From: an uncultured Bacteroidia bacterium
GTDB lineage: Bacteria; Bacteroidota; Bacteroidia; Bacteroidales; F082
NCBI GenBank assembly: GCA_902794155.1
Contig: CADBGN010000002.1
Coordinates: 1-64,000 of the forward strand
DNA length: 64,000 bases
Direction: 5' to 3'
The translations under genes were made by a program, and so were the position numbers. Shown here piece by piece: positions 31,440-41,600 of this stretch. Every line of letters begins with the position of its first letter. Within the stretch, counting starts at the first letter, position 1. The notes under the pieces are model-generated. The model was not told the DNA's origin and ran no database searches. It saw only the letters and a list, made by a program, of their open reading frames with translations.

Positions 31440-31584
31440 TTACCTAAAAACGGGCGAACTGTGATTTGTGGGAGCAAAGATATGGATAAAAAAGGAATGC
31501 CATCCGTTTTCATCTAGATTATGAATAAAAAAAGCTGTTGCTATTTGTAAATAACAGATAACCAGTGTAATGAAGAGGTTTTGT

Positions 31585-31755
31585 TCATCTTTTGAACGGA
31601 CAATCCGCTGTGCATGAGGCGCATTTGCCTCTGTTTTCCGTCTTCTTACTGTTTTCGCCACAAGAGCATTGGCTTTTCCCCATCCGCATGGCGCGGATGG
31701 CAAGAAAAACCATCGCGAGGACGACCAACAGCACTATGACGGAAGCGAGGTTCAT
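31585..31755 (-). CDS. FeoB-associated Cys-rich membrane protein
   Basis: 56 residues: one N-terminal membrane helix (MNLASVIVLLVVLAMVFLAI), a basic stretch, then a Cys-rich tail with CSCG and CASCTADCPF. This is the FeoB-associated Cys-rich membrane protein family, which is nearly always encoded right after feoB and is proposed to help iron handling, like FeoC in other bacteria. Its start overlaps the feoB stop by 4 nt (ATGA). Confidence 0.88.
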   Translation of the reverse strand: MNLASVIVLLVVLAMVFLAIRAMRMGKSQCSCGENSKKTENRGKCASCTADCPFKR

Positions 31756-34118
31756 GCGATGATGGCGTTGGCGATGAGATAGGCGAACCAGGCGCAGAGC
31801 CAGGCCACTACACATTGGAACAGGATGATGAAGAGCATCCATTTACTGCCCAATTCGCGGCGGACGGCGGCCATGGCAGCCACGCAAGGCGTGTAGAGCA
31901 GGCAGAAAACCAGCATGGAAATGCTCGTGACTGTGGTGAACAATGGCATGGCGTTCAAGACCTCAAGGGTGGCCACTACGCTTTCCTTGGCCATGAAGCC
32001 ACTCACCAAAGCGGTGACGATCTGCCATTCGCCCAAGCCCAAAGGACGGAATATGGGGGCAATCCAGCCAGCGACGCTGGCCAACATGCTACCTTCGCCG
32101 TTCTCGACCATTTGGAAGTGGAAATCGAAGGTCTGAAGGAGCCAAATCACCAAGGAGGCAATGAAGATGACGGTGAAGGCACGCTGCAGGAAGTCCTTGG
32201 TCTTGTCCCAGAGTAGATGCGCCACGTTCTTGAGGCTTGGCAGACGATAGTTGGGCAGTTCCATGACGAAAGGAGCCACGTCGCCCTTGTCGCCGAACCA
32301 TTTGGTGAACAGCGCTGTGATGATGCCGACGATGATGCCCAAGAGATACAAACCTATCAGCACCAATCCGCCATGATGGGGGAAGAACATGCTGGTGAAG
32401 AAGGCGTAGATCGGGATTTTGGCCGAACAGCTCATGAAAGGCGTCAGTAGGATGGTGCGCCAACGGTCGTGGGTGGAGTGGAGGGTACGTGTGGCCATCA
32501 CAGCGGGCACGGTGCAGCCAAAACCGATGAGCATGGGCACGATGCTATGGCCGGTGAGGCCGAGTTTACGCAAGAAGCTGTCGCTGACGAAAGCCACGCG
32601 TGCCATATAGCCGCTGTCCTCCAACAAGCTAAGGAAGAAGAACAACAGAATGATGATAGGCACAAAACTCAACACGCTACCCACGCCTCCGAAGATGCCG
32701 TCGACGACGAGTGATTGTATGGCTGGACTGACGTTCCAGTTGGCCAAAGCGTTGCCCGTCACTCCGGCGAGCCACGAGATACCTTGGTCGAGCCAATCCT
32801 GCAAAGGCGCACCGATGGCGTCGATGCTGAGCCAGATGATGCCCATCATGACGAGGATGAAGATAGGGATGGCGGTCCACTTGCCTGTCAGGATGCGGTC
32901 GATGCGACGGCTGCGCTGGTATTCTTTGCTTTCCTTGGGTTTGACCACGGTCTTGTCGCAGAGCCTTTTGATGAAGGTGAAACGCATCTCGGCCATAGCC
33001 GCGGCGCGGTCAAGGCCGCGTTCCTCTTCCATCTGCACGATGAGGTGCTCAAGGGTCTCTTTTTCGTTTTGTGAGAGCTGCAGCGCTTCCATGACGATGG
33101 TGTCGCCTTCGACGAGTTTGGAAGCGGCAAAGCGCACGGGGATGTCAGCCCTTTGGGCGTGGTCCTCGATGAGGTGCATGATGCTATGAAGGCAGCGGTG
33201 AACGGCGCCGCCATGGTCGTCCTTGTCGCAGAAGTCCTGGCGCACGGGCGCTTCCTGATACTTCGCGATGTGGATGGCGTGGTCGACAAGCTCGTTGATA
33301 CCTTCGTTCTTGGCCGCTGAGATGGGCACCACAGGTAAACCAAGAATTTGTTCCATCTCGTTCACCAAGATGCTGCCGCCATTGTTGCGCACCTCATCCA
33401 TCATATTGAGTGCCAAAACCATGGGCTTGCCCAATTCCATGAGTTGCATGGTGAGGTAGAGGTTGCGTTCGATGTTATTGGCATCCACGATGTTGATAAT
33501 GCCTTTGGGTTTCTCCTTCATAATGAACTCGCGCGAGACGATTTCCTCGGAGGTGTAGGGCGACAGCGAGTAAATGCCTGGCAGGTCGGTGACAGAGGTG
33601 TCAGAATGTCCTTTGATGGTGCCGTCCTTGCGGTCGACGGTGACGCCTGGGAAGTTGCCCACATGTTGGTTGGCGCCTGTCAGTTGGTTGAAGAGCGTGG
33701 TCTTGCCACAGTTCTGTTGTCCGGCGAGGGCGAAAGTGAGCTTTGTGCCTTTGGGCAAGGGTTTTTCGTGTGTCTTGTCGTGGTAGATACCTTCCTCACC
33801 CAAGCCTGGGTGGGCGTTGTGGTCGGGTAGGGAGGTGATATAAAGACGGTCAGGGTTGAAGTCTTTGGTGTCGGCTTCGGTTTGGGTGTCGTCGCAGGGC
33901 TCGGTTTCGATAAGGGCGGCATCGGCTTTGCGCAGGGTGAGCGCGTAGCCATGGATCATCACCTCCATCGGGTCGCCAAGGGGCGCATATTTCACGATTT
34001 TGATGACGGCATCGGGGATGAGGCCCATGTCAAGGAAGTGCTGGCGGCGTTGGCCTTCACCTCCCACGGCCTTGATGCGTGCGGACTGACCTATTTCGAG
34101 TTTATCTAGGGTTGTCAT
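31752..34118 (-). CDS. feoB: Ferrous iron transporter, FeoA-FeoB fusion
   Basis: 788 residues. Residues 1-75 are a FeoA (SH3-like) domain: LDKLEIGQSARIKAVGGEG, RRQHFLDMGLIPDAVIKIV. A linker leads to the FeoB G domain with G1 GQQNCGKTT, G3 DLPGIYSL and G4 NMMD, then a helical GDI-like segment and a C-terminal channel of about ten helices including LLFFFLSLLEDSGYMARVAFV and LIGFGCTVPAVMATRTL. FeoB imports ferrous iron. FeoA-FeoB fusions are usual in Bacteroidota. The start MTTLDKLEIG at 34118 is preceded by a -7 box TATTTTTG at 34141-34148. No Fur box was recognised. Confidence 0.94.
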   Translation of the reverse strand: MTTLDKLEIGQSARIKAVGGEGQRRQHFLDMGLIPDAVIKIVKYAPLGDPMEVMIHGYALTLRKADAALIETEPCDDTQTEADTKDFNPDRLYITSLPDHNAHPGLGEEGIYHDKTHEKPLPKGTKLTFALAGQQNCGKTTLFNQLTGANQHVGNFPGVTVDRKDGTIKGHSDTSVTDLPGIYSLSPYTSEEIVSREFIMKEKPKGIINIVDANNIERNLYLTMQLMELGKPMVLALNMMDEVRNNGGSILVNEMEQILGLPVVPISAAKNEGINELVDHAIHIAKYQEAPVRQDFCDKDDHGGAVHRCLHSIMHLIEDHAQRADIPVRFAASKLVEGDTIVMEALQLSQNEKETLEHLIVQMEEERGLDRAAAMAEMRFTFIKRLCDKTVVKPKESKEYQRSRRIDRILTGKWTAIPIFILVMMGIIWLSIDAIGAPLQDWLDQGISWLAGVTGNALANWNVSPAIQSLVVDGIFGGVGSVLSFVPIIILLFFFLSLLEDSGYMARVAFVSDSFLRKLGLTGHSIVPMLIGFGCTVPAVMATRTLHSTHDRWRTILLTPFMSCSAKIPIYAFFTSMFFPHHGGLVLIGLYLLGIIVGIITALFTKWFGDKGDVAPFVMELPNYRLPSLKNVAHLLWDKTKDFLQRAFTVIFIASLVIWLLQTFDFHFQMVENGEGSMLASVAGWIAPIFRPLGLGEWQIVTALVSGFMAKESVVATLEVLNAMPLFTTVTSISMLVFCLLYTPCVAAMAAVRRELGSKWMLFIILFQCVVAWLCAWFAYLIANAIIA

Positions 34119-34234
34119 TGGATGCTTTTGTTTGATGCTGCAAAAATACAAAGACAATCCGTACGCTTTTATCCTTATTAGTGATACTTTTTTACAAAAC
34201 AAGTCCTCACTAGTGGGGATACTGTAGTTTGAAG

Positions 34235-34378
34235 GGAGATTCCCGCGAGCGGGAAAGGAGTTATGCGAGATATTTATCTCTGTGGCGGCTAGTCAAGTCT
34301 CATATTGACATTAGAAACCAGCAGGCCGCCGCAAAGCAACGTAATAGCAACTATTCCATTCCCCGCAGGGGAATCTCC
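34235..34378. repeat. 144-nt MITE-like element, copy 1
   Basis: Ends are GGAGATTCCC (34235-34244) and GGGAATCTCC (34369-34378), a 10-nt perfect terminal inverted repeat. Just inside are small hairpins CCCGCGAGCGGG and TTCCCCGCAGGGGAA. Inner arms TGTGGCGGC and GCCGCCGCA pair across the middle. Copy 2 at 37276-37407 shares this layout. The remainder of the gap 34119-34384 holds the feoB promoter. Confidence 0.8.
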
Positions 34379-34384
34379 AATTAA

Positions 34385-35902
34385 TTAAGGTTTTCTAATT
34401 ATTTCAGCTTCGCCATGGGTGTAATAGCGTATGGTTACATCCGGTTTTTTCCTCTCTTCCATTTTGACCTCGCAATTGAACGACACTGGTGAGGTGCCTT
34501 CGTTCAAGACCGACTCGCCTTGAGCTACTACGTCTGCAATCTTGTTGTAGTTTAGGTCAGTGATGCAGGCGTTGCCTTCGAAATCATAGATGAGATATTG
34601 TCCAGCTTTGATGGGACAGGAGAAATATAGTATTCCGTTTGGCGTCATGAAGGCCAAATTATTGATGCTGCCTTTGCCTTCAACGCAGATGCTGAGCGCG
34701 AAGCGGCTCGTGTAAGGGGAGTTCCATTCCCATTGGTCGTCGGTGAAATCACAGAAATAACGGCGCGAGTTGTACTGGGGGTAAAGAAGATAGGTGGAGT
34801 CTTCATCTTTTTTGATATGCCAGTCGCTATAAGGGTCTTTAAGTGATTCCTTGATCCTGTCGCTGAAGGCATGGGATAAGCGAAGGCTTTCCCATGTGCG
34901 TATGGTATTAAGCATTATATTGGTGAGGCCGTGTTTCCGCATGGTTTCTACGCTGAAATCGAGGCCAAAGCCTGCATCGAAGGCAGCGGCTTTGGAGAGG
35001 AACCATTCCAGCTCCTCCATTGAGGTAGCTTTTCGGTTTTTATAAGCAAGGTGGATTTTGAAGTTGCCAATCATCCAAGGCATCTGGGTTTTGCGGTAGA
35101 ATTCCTGCTTTTCGGCCAGTGTTTCCACCATGGTGCTTCGCATGTTTTCGTTCCAAAACTGGTTTTCGTTGACACGGCTCAAATAGGGCCATGCGGCAGG
35201 TGTGAGCAAGTCGGCCTGCAAGAGCTTTTTAGGATTGTATTTGTGCATCGTGTCGAGGAAATGACCGATGGACAAGTCGCCTTGGTCGTTGTAGGCATAG
35301 CTCTTCAAATCGTTGAAAATCAAAAGAGGATAGTCGGTGTTGGCTATTTTTTTTGCTTCGGATTGCGCCATTTGGTCTTGCGTCTCTAGGTCGGGTAGGA
35401 GGGTGCGCTCGGTCGTGTCCCAGAGTTTATAGACGACAGCGTTCTTGCCATGAGCCACTCTCCTGGTGCCAAAGGCGCCGCGGACACAATGGTAGAACAA
35501 GTGGATGTTTCCCACTTTTTCCACACTGCGGTAGGTGACAAGCTCATCGTCAATTTGAAGCACGTTGATGGTGGAGGGGATGTCAAAGAGCTCGGAGTGG
35601 TAAACGGCAAACTCGTTTTGCTTGTCGTCGATGGGTAGTTGAAGGTGCAAAAGGCCTTGTTTCAGCAAGTGTTTCGAAGGTTTGGGACTTACGAGTTTGC
35701 TGGCGGTGGGGATGCGGTTGGCCAGCACGGTGAGCCCTATGTCCAATCCAGCTTGACGGGCTTTGTCTTTCAAGTAAGTTTCATCTTTCGGGTTACCGCT
35801 TGCAATCAAATAGGATTTTGTGCTTCTTGAAACGAGAGGTTCTTGTGCGAACGTAATCATAGCACAATACAATAGGCAAACGATGGCAAAAGTTTTCTTC
35901 AT
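34385..35902 (-). CDS. Secreted protein of unknown function
   Basis: 505 residues with a signal peptide (1-19, ending TFA). The middle (about 190-350) has phrases such as YPLLIFNDLKSYAYND, KKLLQADLLTPAAWPYL, MPWMIGNFKIHLAYKNR and AFDAGFGLDFSVETMRKHG, which suggest a TIM-barrel of a glycoside-hydrolase-like kind with acidic residues at strand ends; the C-terminal 150 residues look like a beta-sandwich. I cannot name a family. Its ATG overlaps the stop of dgt by one base, so it is cotranscribed with dgt. Confidence 0.6.
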   Translation of the reverse strand: MKKTFAIVCLLYCAMITFAQEPLVSRSTKSYLIASGNPKDETYLKDKARQAGLDIGLTVLANRIPTASKLVSPKPSKHLLKQGLLHLQLPIDDKQNEFAVYHSELFDIPSTINVLQIDDELVTYRSVEKVGNIHLFYHCVRGAFGTRRVAHGKNAVVYKLWDTTERTLLPDLETQDQMAQSEAKKIANTDYPLLIFNDLKSYAYNDQGDLSIGHFLDTMHKYNPKKLLQADLLTPAAWPYLSRVNENQFWNENMRSTMVETLAEKQEFYRKTQMPWMIGNFKIHLAYKNRKATSMEELEWFLSKAAAFDAGFGLDFSVETMRKHGLTNIMLNTIRTWESLRLSHAFSDRIKESLKDPYSDWHIKKDEDSTYLLYPQYNSRRYFCDFTDDQWEWNSPYTSRFALSICVEGKGSINNLAFMTPNGILYFSCPIKAGQYLIYDFEGNACITDLNYNKIADVVAQGESVLNEGTSPVSFNCEVKMEERKKPDVTIRYYTHGEAEIIRKP

Positions 35903-37221
35903 CAGTCAATTCCTCTCAAGTCTTTATAGAGTTGAACGGCGTAAAGATCTGTCATGTTGGAGATGAAGTCGATGACAGATTGCAACTTAGTGTATGTGTC
36001 GCCGGTTTCCACCTTGAACTGCTCGGGAATGAGCGAAAGGAGCTTCTTGTTGTATGAAGTGCGAGGGTTAAGCACAGCATCAGTGAAGTCCTCCAAAAGA
36101 GTGCCGACTACATTGAAGCCGGTCAGCTCAATTTTTACCACTGAGGGATGACGGTAGATATGCTTCACCGACTCGTCACGACAAACTTCCAAGGCGTTTT
36201 TCTCAAACTCAGGCAGATGAGAGATAAGGCTTTTCTCAAAGCGGCCTTCCATGATGGCTTCATAGTGCTTCACAAAGATGTCACTGGCATTGTTGACGAG
36301 TTTATTAATTAAGGTGGCACGCAAAAAGGCCATTCTCTCGTTGACATCGGTTACGTCTCGGTAGACTTCATCCTTGTGTTTGAACACTTCTTTGTCTTTG
36401 GGTTGTTCTGGGTTGAAGAATGAAAGTAAACACCGCTCAATGGCACTGGTGCTGATGATTCCTCGCTTATGGGCATCTTCCATGTCGAGGACGAGGTAAC
36501 AGATGTCATCGGAGGCCTCCATCATATATGAAAGGGGATGGCGGGCATACACGAGATGATTGGCATCCAAACGAGTCATTCCGCATTCTTCCGCGACTTC
36601 CTGAAATGCTTTAATTTCAGAGTAGAAGACATTGTATTTCTTACGGTCTCCTTTGTTGTAAGAAGGGTAGGGATACTTCAAAAGAGTGGCCAAGGTGGCC
36701 GAGGTTAGGGAGAAGCCGCCGGCGCGTCGGCCAGTGAACTGATGTGTCAGCTGACGGAAGGCGTTGGCATTGCCTTCGAAGGCGATGAGGTCGCTCCATT
36801 GCTCGGGCAGCACTTGGCTTTGCAGTTCCTTACCTTTACCGTCGCGGAAGAAGCTGCTGATGGTATCCTCGCCCGAATGACCGAAGGGCGGATTGCCGAG
36901 GTCGTGGGCCAGACAGGCCGATGCCACGATGGTTTCAATGTCGGATTGCCTTTCTTTTAGTTCGGGGTGCTTCTTGGATAGTTTCTCTATTGTCCGGCAG
37001 GCAATGGAACGTCCCACGCTGGCAACTTCCAAGCTGTGGGTCAAGCGGTTGTGAACCATCTGGGCTCCTGGCAGCGGAAACACTTGGGTCTTATTCTCAA
37101 GGCGGCGGAAGGGACTGCTGAAGATGATACGGTCATAGTCACGCTGGAAAGAGCTGCGGATGTCGGGGCTCTTGTGTGGCTGCGCATAGCGTTTGTTGGA
37201 TAGCAAATCGTTCCAATTCAT
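35902..37221 (-). CDS. dgt: Deoxyguanosinetriphosphate triphosphohydrolase-like HD enzyme
   Basis: 439 residues. dGTPase-type HD-domain motifs: RDYDRIIFSSPFRRLENKTQVF, HNRLTHSLEVASVGR (metal His near 62), ACLAHDLGNPPFGHSGE (His-Asp pair near 105) and later MEASDDICYLVLDMEDAHKR. The enzyme hydrolyses dNTPs to nucleoside and triphosphate and affects dNTP pools and phage defence. A start at 37221 matches the family N-terminus; the longer frame crosses a -7 box TACTTTTG at 37244-37251. Confidence 0.92.
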   Translation of the reverse strand: MNWNDLLSNKRYAQPHKSPDIRSSFQRDYDRIIFSSPFRRLENKTQVFPLPGAQMVHNRLTHSLEVASVGRSIACRTIEKLSKKHPELKERQSDIETIVASACLAHDLGNPPFGHSGEDTISSFFRDGKGKELQSQVLPEQWSDLIAFEGNANAFRQLTHQFTGRRAGGFSLTSATLATLLKYPYPSYNKGDRKKYNVFYSEIKAFQEVAEECGMTRLDANHLVYARHPLSYMMEASDDICYLVLDMEDAHKRGIISTSAIERCLLSFFNPEQPKDKEVFKHKDEVYRDVTDVNERMAFLRATLINKLVNNASDIFVKHYEAIMEGRFEKSLISHLPEFEKNALEVCRDESVKHIYRHPSVVKIELTGFNVVGTLLEDFTDAVLNPRTSYNKKLLSLIPEQFKVETGDTYTKLQSVIDFISNMTDLYAVQLYKDLRGID

Positions 37222-37275
37222 CGAAGAACTGTTTTTAGTAATGCAAAAGTACAAATTATTCCGATACAAGAAAAA

Positions 37276-37407
37276 GTTTCCCCTCGGGGAATGGAGTTAT
37301 TCGAAATCTTAATATCTGCGGCGGCCAGCAAAGTATCATCTCTGCATAAATTCTACAAACCGCCGCAAAAATTAGTAAGACACCATTCCATTCCCCGCAA
37401 GGGAAAC
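37276..37407. repeat. 132-nt MITE-like element, copy 2
   Basis: Ends GTTTCCC (37276-37282) and GGGAAAC (37401-37407). Internal segments CGGGGAATGGAGTTAT, TCTGCGGCGGCC and CCGCCGCAAA plus ACCATTCCATTCCCCGCA align with copy 1 at 34235-34378 in the same orientation, while the loop segments between are diverged. It fills the gap between the divergent dgt and EamA genes, 23 nt before the EamA -7 box. Confidence 0.8.
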
Positions 37408-37429
37408 TCAAGCATTCAAAAAAAATCAC

Positions 37430-37437
37430 TACTTTTG
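37430..37437 (+). promoter_or_regulatory. -7 box of the second EamA gene
   Basis: TACTTTTG, 26 nt before the ATG at 37464 and directly after MITE-like copy 2. Confidence 0.5.
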
Positions 37438-37463
37438 CCGCCAATTCCAAAGTAACAAGCACC

Positions 37464-38369
37464 ATGTGGGTAGTCTTATCTTTGATTTCAGCCGTATTGT
37501 TGGGCTTTTACGACATCTTTAAGAAACAGACGGTCGTCAACAATGCCATCATTCCCGTACTGTTTTATAGCACCTTGGTCAGCGGACTCATGTTTTTGCC
37601 TTTTGTCCTGCTGTCGCAATTCAAACCCTATATCTTTGAAGGCAACTTCCTGCAGAAGCTTTTCATCGAGCCGTTGGCTATGAGGCAGCATTTGCTCATT
37701 ATGGGCAAGACGGCACTCATCTTGGCTTCGTGGATGTTCAGTTACTCGGCCATGAAACATCTGCCTATCACTGTTGTGGGTCCAGTCAACCAGTTGCGCC
37801 CTGCTATCTCAGTGATTCTGTTGTTTTTGATCTTCCAAGAGAAGTTGACTTGGCTGCAATGGACGGGTGTTGTGCTAGCCATCGTGTCTTTCTATCTGAT
37901 GAACCGATCGGGTAAGTTGGAGGGCATACACTTCAAGTCGAACAAGTGGGTGTATATGCTGCTGGGCTCGGCGATTTTGGTCGCCTTGAGTGGCGTTTAT
38001 GACAAATTCCTGCTTAGCAAGGAGAATATCTCACCGTCTACCATCCAAGCCTGGTACACCATTTACGATTTCCTTATGATGGCGTTGATGTTTCTTTTCA
38101 TTTGGCTGCCCAAACGGAAGGAACAACCTTTCGAATGGCGTTGGGGCATCGTGGCCATGGCTGTATTCGTCACCGTGGCTGACGTTATTTACCTTACGGG
38201 CTTGAAACAAGATGCTGCTGTGGTAGTCCTCATCCCGCTCATCCTCTATGGTGTGCGCCTTGTCGTGTCGTTCGTCTACGGCATCTTCGGCTTTAAAGAG
38301 AAGAATATCCGTAGCAAGATCATTCCCTTGCTGATGGTGTTGGCGGCACTGGTGTGCTTGTGCGTGTGA
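37464..38369 (+). CDS. EamA/DMT family transporter
   Basis: 301 residues with about ten membrane helices in two halves. It opens WVVLSLISAVLLGFYDIFKKQTV, then the end of the first half KHLPITVVGPVNQLRPAISVILLFLIFQEKLT, a hallmark EamA segment (substrate-path proline and glutamate). The second half carries YLTGLKQDAAVVVLIPLIL. Its relation to the 624-1547 EamA protein is only at family level. Substrate unknown. A terminator hairpin follows at 38406-38433. Confidence 0.85.
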   Translation: MWVVLSLISAVLLGFYDIFKKQTVVNNAIIPVLFYSTLVSGLMFLPFVLLSQFKPYIFEGNFLQKLFIEPLAMRQHLLIMGKTALILASWMFSYSAMKHLPITVVGPVNQLRPAISVILLFLIFQEKLTWLQWTGVVLAIVSFYLMNRSGKLEGIHFKSNKWVYMLLGSAILVALSGVYDKFLLSKENISPSTIQAWYTIYDFLMMALMFLFIWLPKRKEQPFEWRWGIVAMAVFVTVADVIYLTGLKQDAAVVVLIPLILYGVRLVVSFVYGIFGFKEKNIRSKIIPLLMVLAALVCLCV

Positions 38370-38405
38370 TATGGCTTGAATCATCGTGTTCTCGTATTTT
38401 TTGGG

Positions 38406-38440
38406 CAAAATCAACATGTTTTTGTTGATTTTGTAACACT
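38406..38440 (+). terminator. Hairpin terminator after the EamA gene
   Basis: CAAAATCAACA (38406-38416) pairs with TGTTGATTTTG (38423-38433), an 11-bp AT-rich stem. It is a plausible but weak terminator. Confidence 0.6.
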
Positions 38441-38501
38441 TTGAGTTTTTTGGTATTACATTTGTTTATTAATATCTAAAAAAATAAGCATAGCCTATTG
38501 C

Positions 38502-38532
38502 TTGGCTAAATTAATGGAAATGACTACTTTTG
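38502..38532 (+). promoter_or_regulatory. Promoter of the giant surface protein gene
   Basis: TTG (38502-38504), a 20-nt spacer and TACTTTTG (38525-38532) fit the consensus. The leader of about 80 nt before the ATG at 38617 is AT-rich. Confidence 0.65.
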
Positions 38533-38616
38533 CAAGTTTTTTAGAAGCCATATTATGGCGGTTTCTTTGAATTTTTATTTTAAAAAAGAGAAAAATAACG
38601 TTTTAATTCAAGTAGA

Positions 38617-41600
38617 ATGAGTGCAACGAAATTGATTTTGAAATGCAGGATAGGGATGCTGGGCATACTCTTGTGTTTTGGCTTGGTCGTTATGGCCAAT
38701 GGAAAAAGCAATTTTGGACGTGATGAGGTGTGCGACAAGCCTCAAATAGCTTATTATAACGGGAATGTCATGTTGACTTGTGGCATGGATGGTGTCACCA
38801 TCCATTACACCACTGATGGCAGTACCCCAACGGCAAGCAGTCATGTGTACGATGGCCCTATCATGGTGACTACCGATGTGATCCAGGCCGTGGCGGTGAA
38901 AAGTGGCATGTCTGATTCCGACATTGCTTTGTTCAAGCGTGTCAGTTCAGGAGACGAAATCACCGACATGACGGGGTTCTATTTGTTGAAGGAAGGTTTT
39001 ACGCCTTCATCCGAACCCATCACTGGATTTACTGGTACGTTGGACGGTGACTTTCATACCATTTCAGGCCTTAACCATCCGCTGTTCGATGTGGTTAACG
39101 GAGGTGTGGTGCGCAATGTCATTCTTGCCGAAGTGAACATTTCGGGGCATGAGGGCAATACGGGTGCCATTGCTTGCGAAATCAACGAAGGCACATGCAT
39201 ATACAACTGCGGCATTCTCAGCGGTTCGGTGGGAGGCACTGGCGACACTGGCGGTATTGTGGGATTGCTTGCCGCCACTACGGTTCAGACTATCCCAGAT
39301 GGTTTCAAGCCCACCCGCGTCATCAATTGCTACAGTTTTGCGGATATTACCTCAGCAGGCGTATATGCGGCAGGCATTGTGGGAAACAATTCGAGAGGTT
39401 CAACCTCACAACTTTCTAGCGGTAGGTACAATAATCTAAGAACAGCAGTGGTGAACTGCATGTTCTATGGCGATGTCCTTGCTGGTACTAACAAGGCTCC
39501 TGTTTATGGCAACAAAGGTTTGCAAAATAGCAATAACGGCATCAACAATTACAACTATTTCATGGTTTCCGCTACTCTTGATGACCAATTCACCAATATC
39601 AATCAGTACAATTGTTCTTGGCCTGTCGAGGAGCGGTTCTTGACCCGTTTCGAATATTACCGTAATATCCTTAATAGTAACCGTCGCTTGTGCACATGGT
39701 GGATTACGCAAAAACAGTATGCCGACCAGACCAATGACGACCTTGATCTGATGGCCAAATGGGTGCTTGACCCGAGCATTGCGCCTTATCCCATTCTGAA
39801 GCCTTGGGGTAAGTATCCTTCAAACATCAATATGGACCAAAACATGGTGTGGGATACGGCAAGCCAGACATGGAAAAGTCGCGACAACGCTTTGCCATTC
39901 CAAGGCAAGAAGTTGGGCACACTGTCGGTTACCGTGAAGGCTGGCTCCCACAATAATAATGCACAGGTGGTTTTGACGCTTCCCATTTTAGACATGGACA
40001 CTTTGCACCATGATTTCGGTTATGCTAAGGTGCAGTTACCTTATTATAATGAGCAGTTTGGTAACCCTAATGCCACGACCCATGCAGAAAAATATGGTAA
40101 CAACTATACCGATAAGGTAGTGACAGGTTGGATGATTACTTATGTGGCAGATGGCACGCAAGGCACTTTTGTAGAAGACTGGGAGAGTGGTTACAATTTT
40201 GCTGACCGCTATTGCACTGAAAAGGATCTTTACGCTGTTAGTGGTCGTGTGTTCGCGCAGGGTGGCTATTACTATGTTCCGGAAGGTGTTACGGCCATCA
40301 CCATTGAAGCCTATTGGGGCAATGCCGTGTATTTGCGCAATAAAGACCATTTCATCGACCGTGTGAATCTGGGCGATAGCGGTTTTGGACCAGCGGGCAA
40401 GTATCCTACGACATTTAACGATTATACTGTGTATACGGATATCAATACTGCTATCAATAGCGGCTTGGCTTTAGAGGGCTCAGGGACGTCTGCCATGACG
40501 GTTTACGACCAAGCCTTGGTGTTGGTCGGCAATTTGCAGCAGAGGTATAATGGAAATAATGCATCGAATAACCCTATGGGTTGGCAAGATGGAGATGGAA
40601 ACGAACAATTTGCAACCCATAATAGGCCTTTCACCATCACTAGTGTCGACCTTGATTTTGACAACGAACCCGACTATTGTTTTGAATGGCAGTTTAGCTA
40701 TGGTACTACCCGTTTGAATCTTCATCCCATACGATTTGATTTCTTGCCGGTTCCCTCCTTGGGTATGGCCATTCGAAAGGACGGTGCCGTGCAGGCCATT
40801 GGCACGTTTGCGCCACGCGGTCATTTTGAGATTACGGAAACTGCATTTATGCATACCGGTCAGTTTGAATATGACACACGTAACAACTATCGTAAGGAAG
40901 AGGCACCCGTGATTCTGAATGGTGGTGAGTTTGAGCAAATCGTATCTTCGAATGATTGGAGGAGTGATTTAGGTCCCCTTAATCGCACAAATTATTTCAT
41001 TTTGGGTGGCCACTTATGGATGAAGGAATTCACGCCGGGAAAACACGGTAAGATGGATGTGGCTACCCGACATTGCGCTGTCAGTGTTTTGGGTGGTGAA
41101 TATGAACGCTTCTGCCTTTCAGGTGTCTTCCTCTCCAACAATCAAATACATAACACCCCCGACAATCCTCATTGCTACACCAATGGTGGAAAGTTTGGTG
41201 TCATGTCTGGTGCGGGCATGGAAGACATTGTAGGCGATGTCACTTTTAAGGTTGACCATTCTCTGATTGGTGAGTTCTATGGTGGCGGCCTCAATGCAGC
41301 AAGACCTGTTACGGGTAGTATTGACGTCACCATCAATAACAGCATCGTTGGCAAATACTGTGGTGGTCCCTTTACTGGTGACATGCGTGAAGGTACTACG
41401 GTGACTACTGTGGCCGACAGTACCATTTTTGGACAATTCTATGGCGGCGGCAACGGTGGCACCAACTTAAACCGAAACCTCCTAATCGATAGAACGGAAA
41501 ATGCGAGTACCATCACGGATGCCTATTGGAGAGGGACTGGATTGTTCAATAGTTTTACTCCTCTTAAATATGTTAATTCCGATGCTGGATATGAAGCCCA

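Noticed and set aside
31440..31703. An 87-codon minus-strand frame between the feo genes and the 30402 lipoprotein
   Set aside because: It overlaps the FeoB-associated protein in another frame and has no family pattern; the region 31440-31584 looks non-coding.
35902..37221. dgt considered as part of a phage-defence island
   Set aside because: The neighbours are ordinary and no other defence gene is present; the sequence is a standard housekeeping dGTPase-like enzyme.
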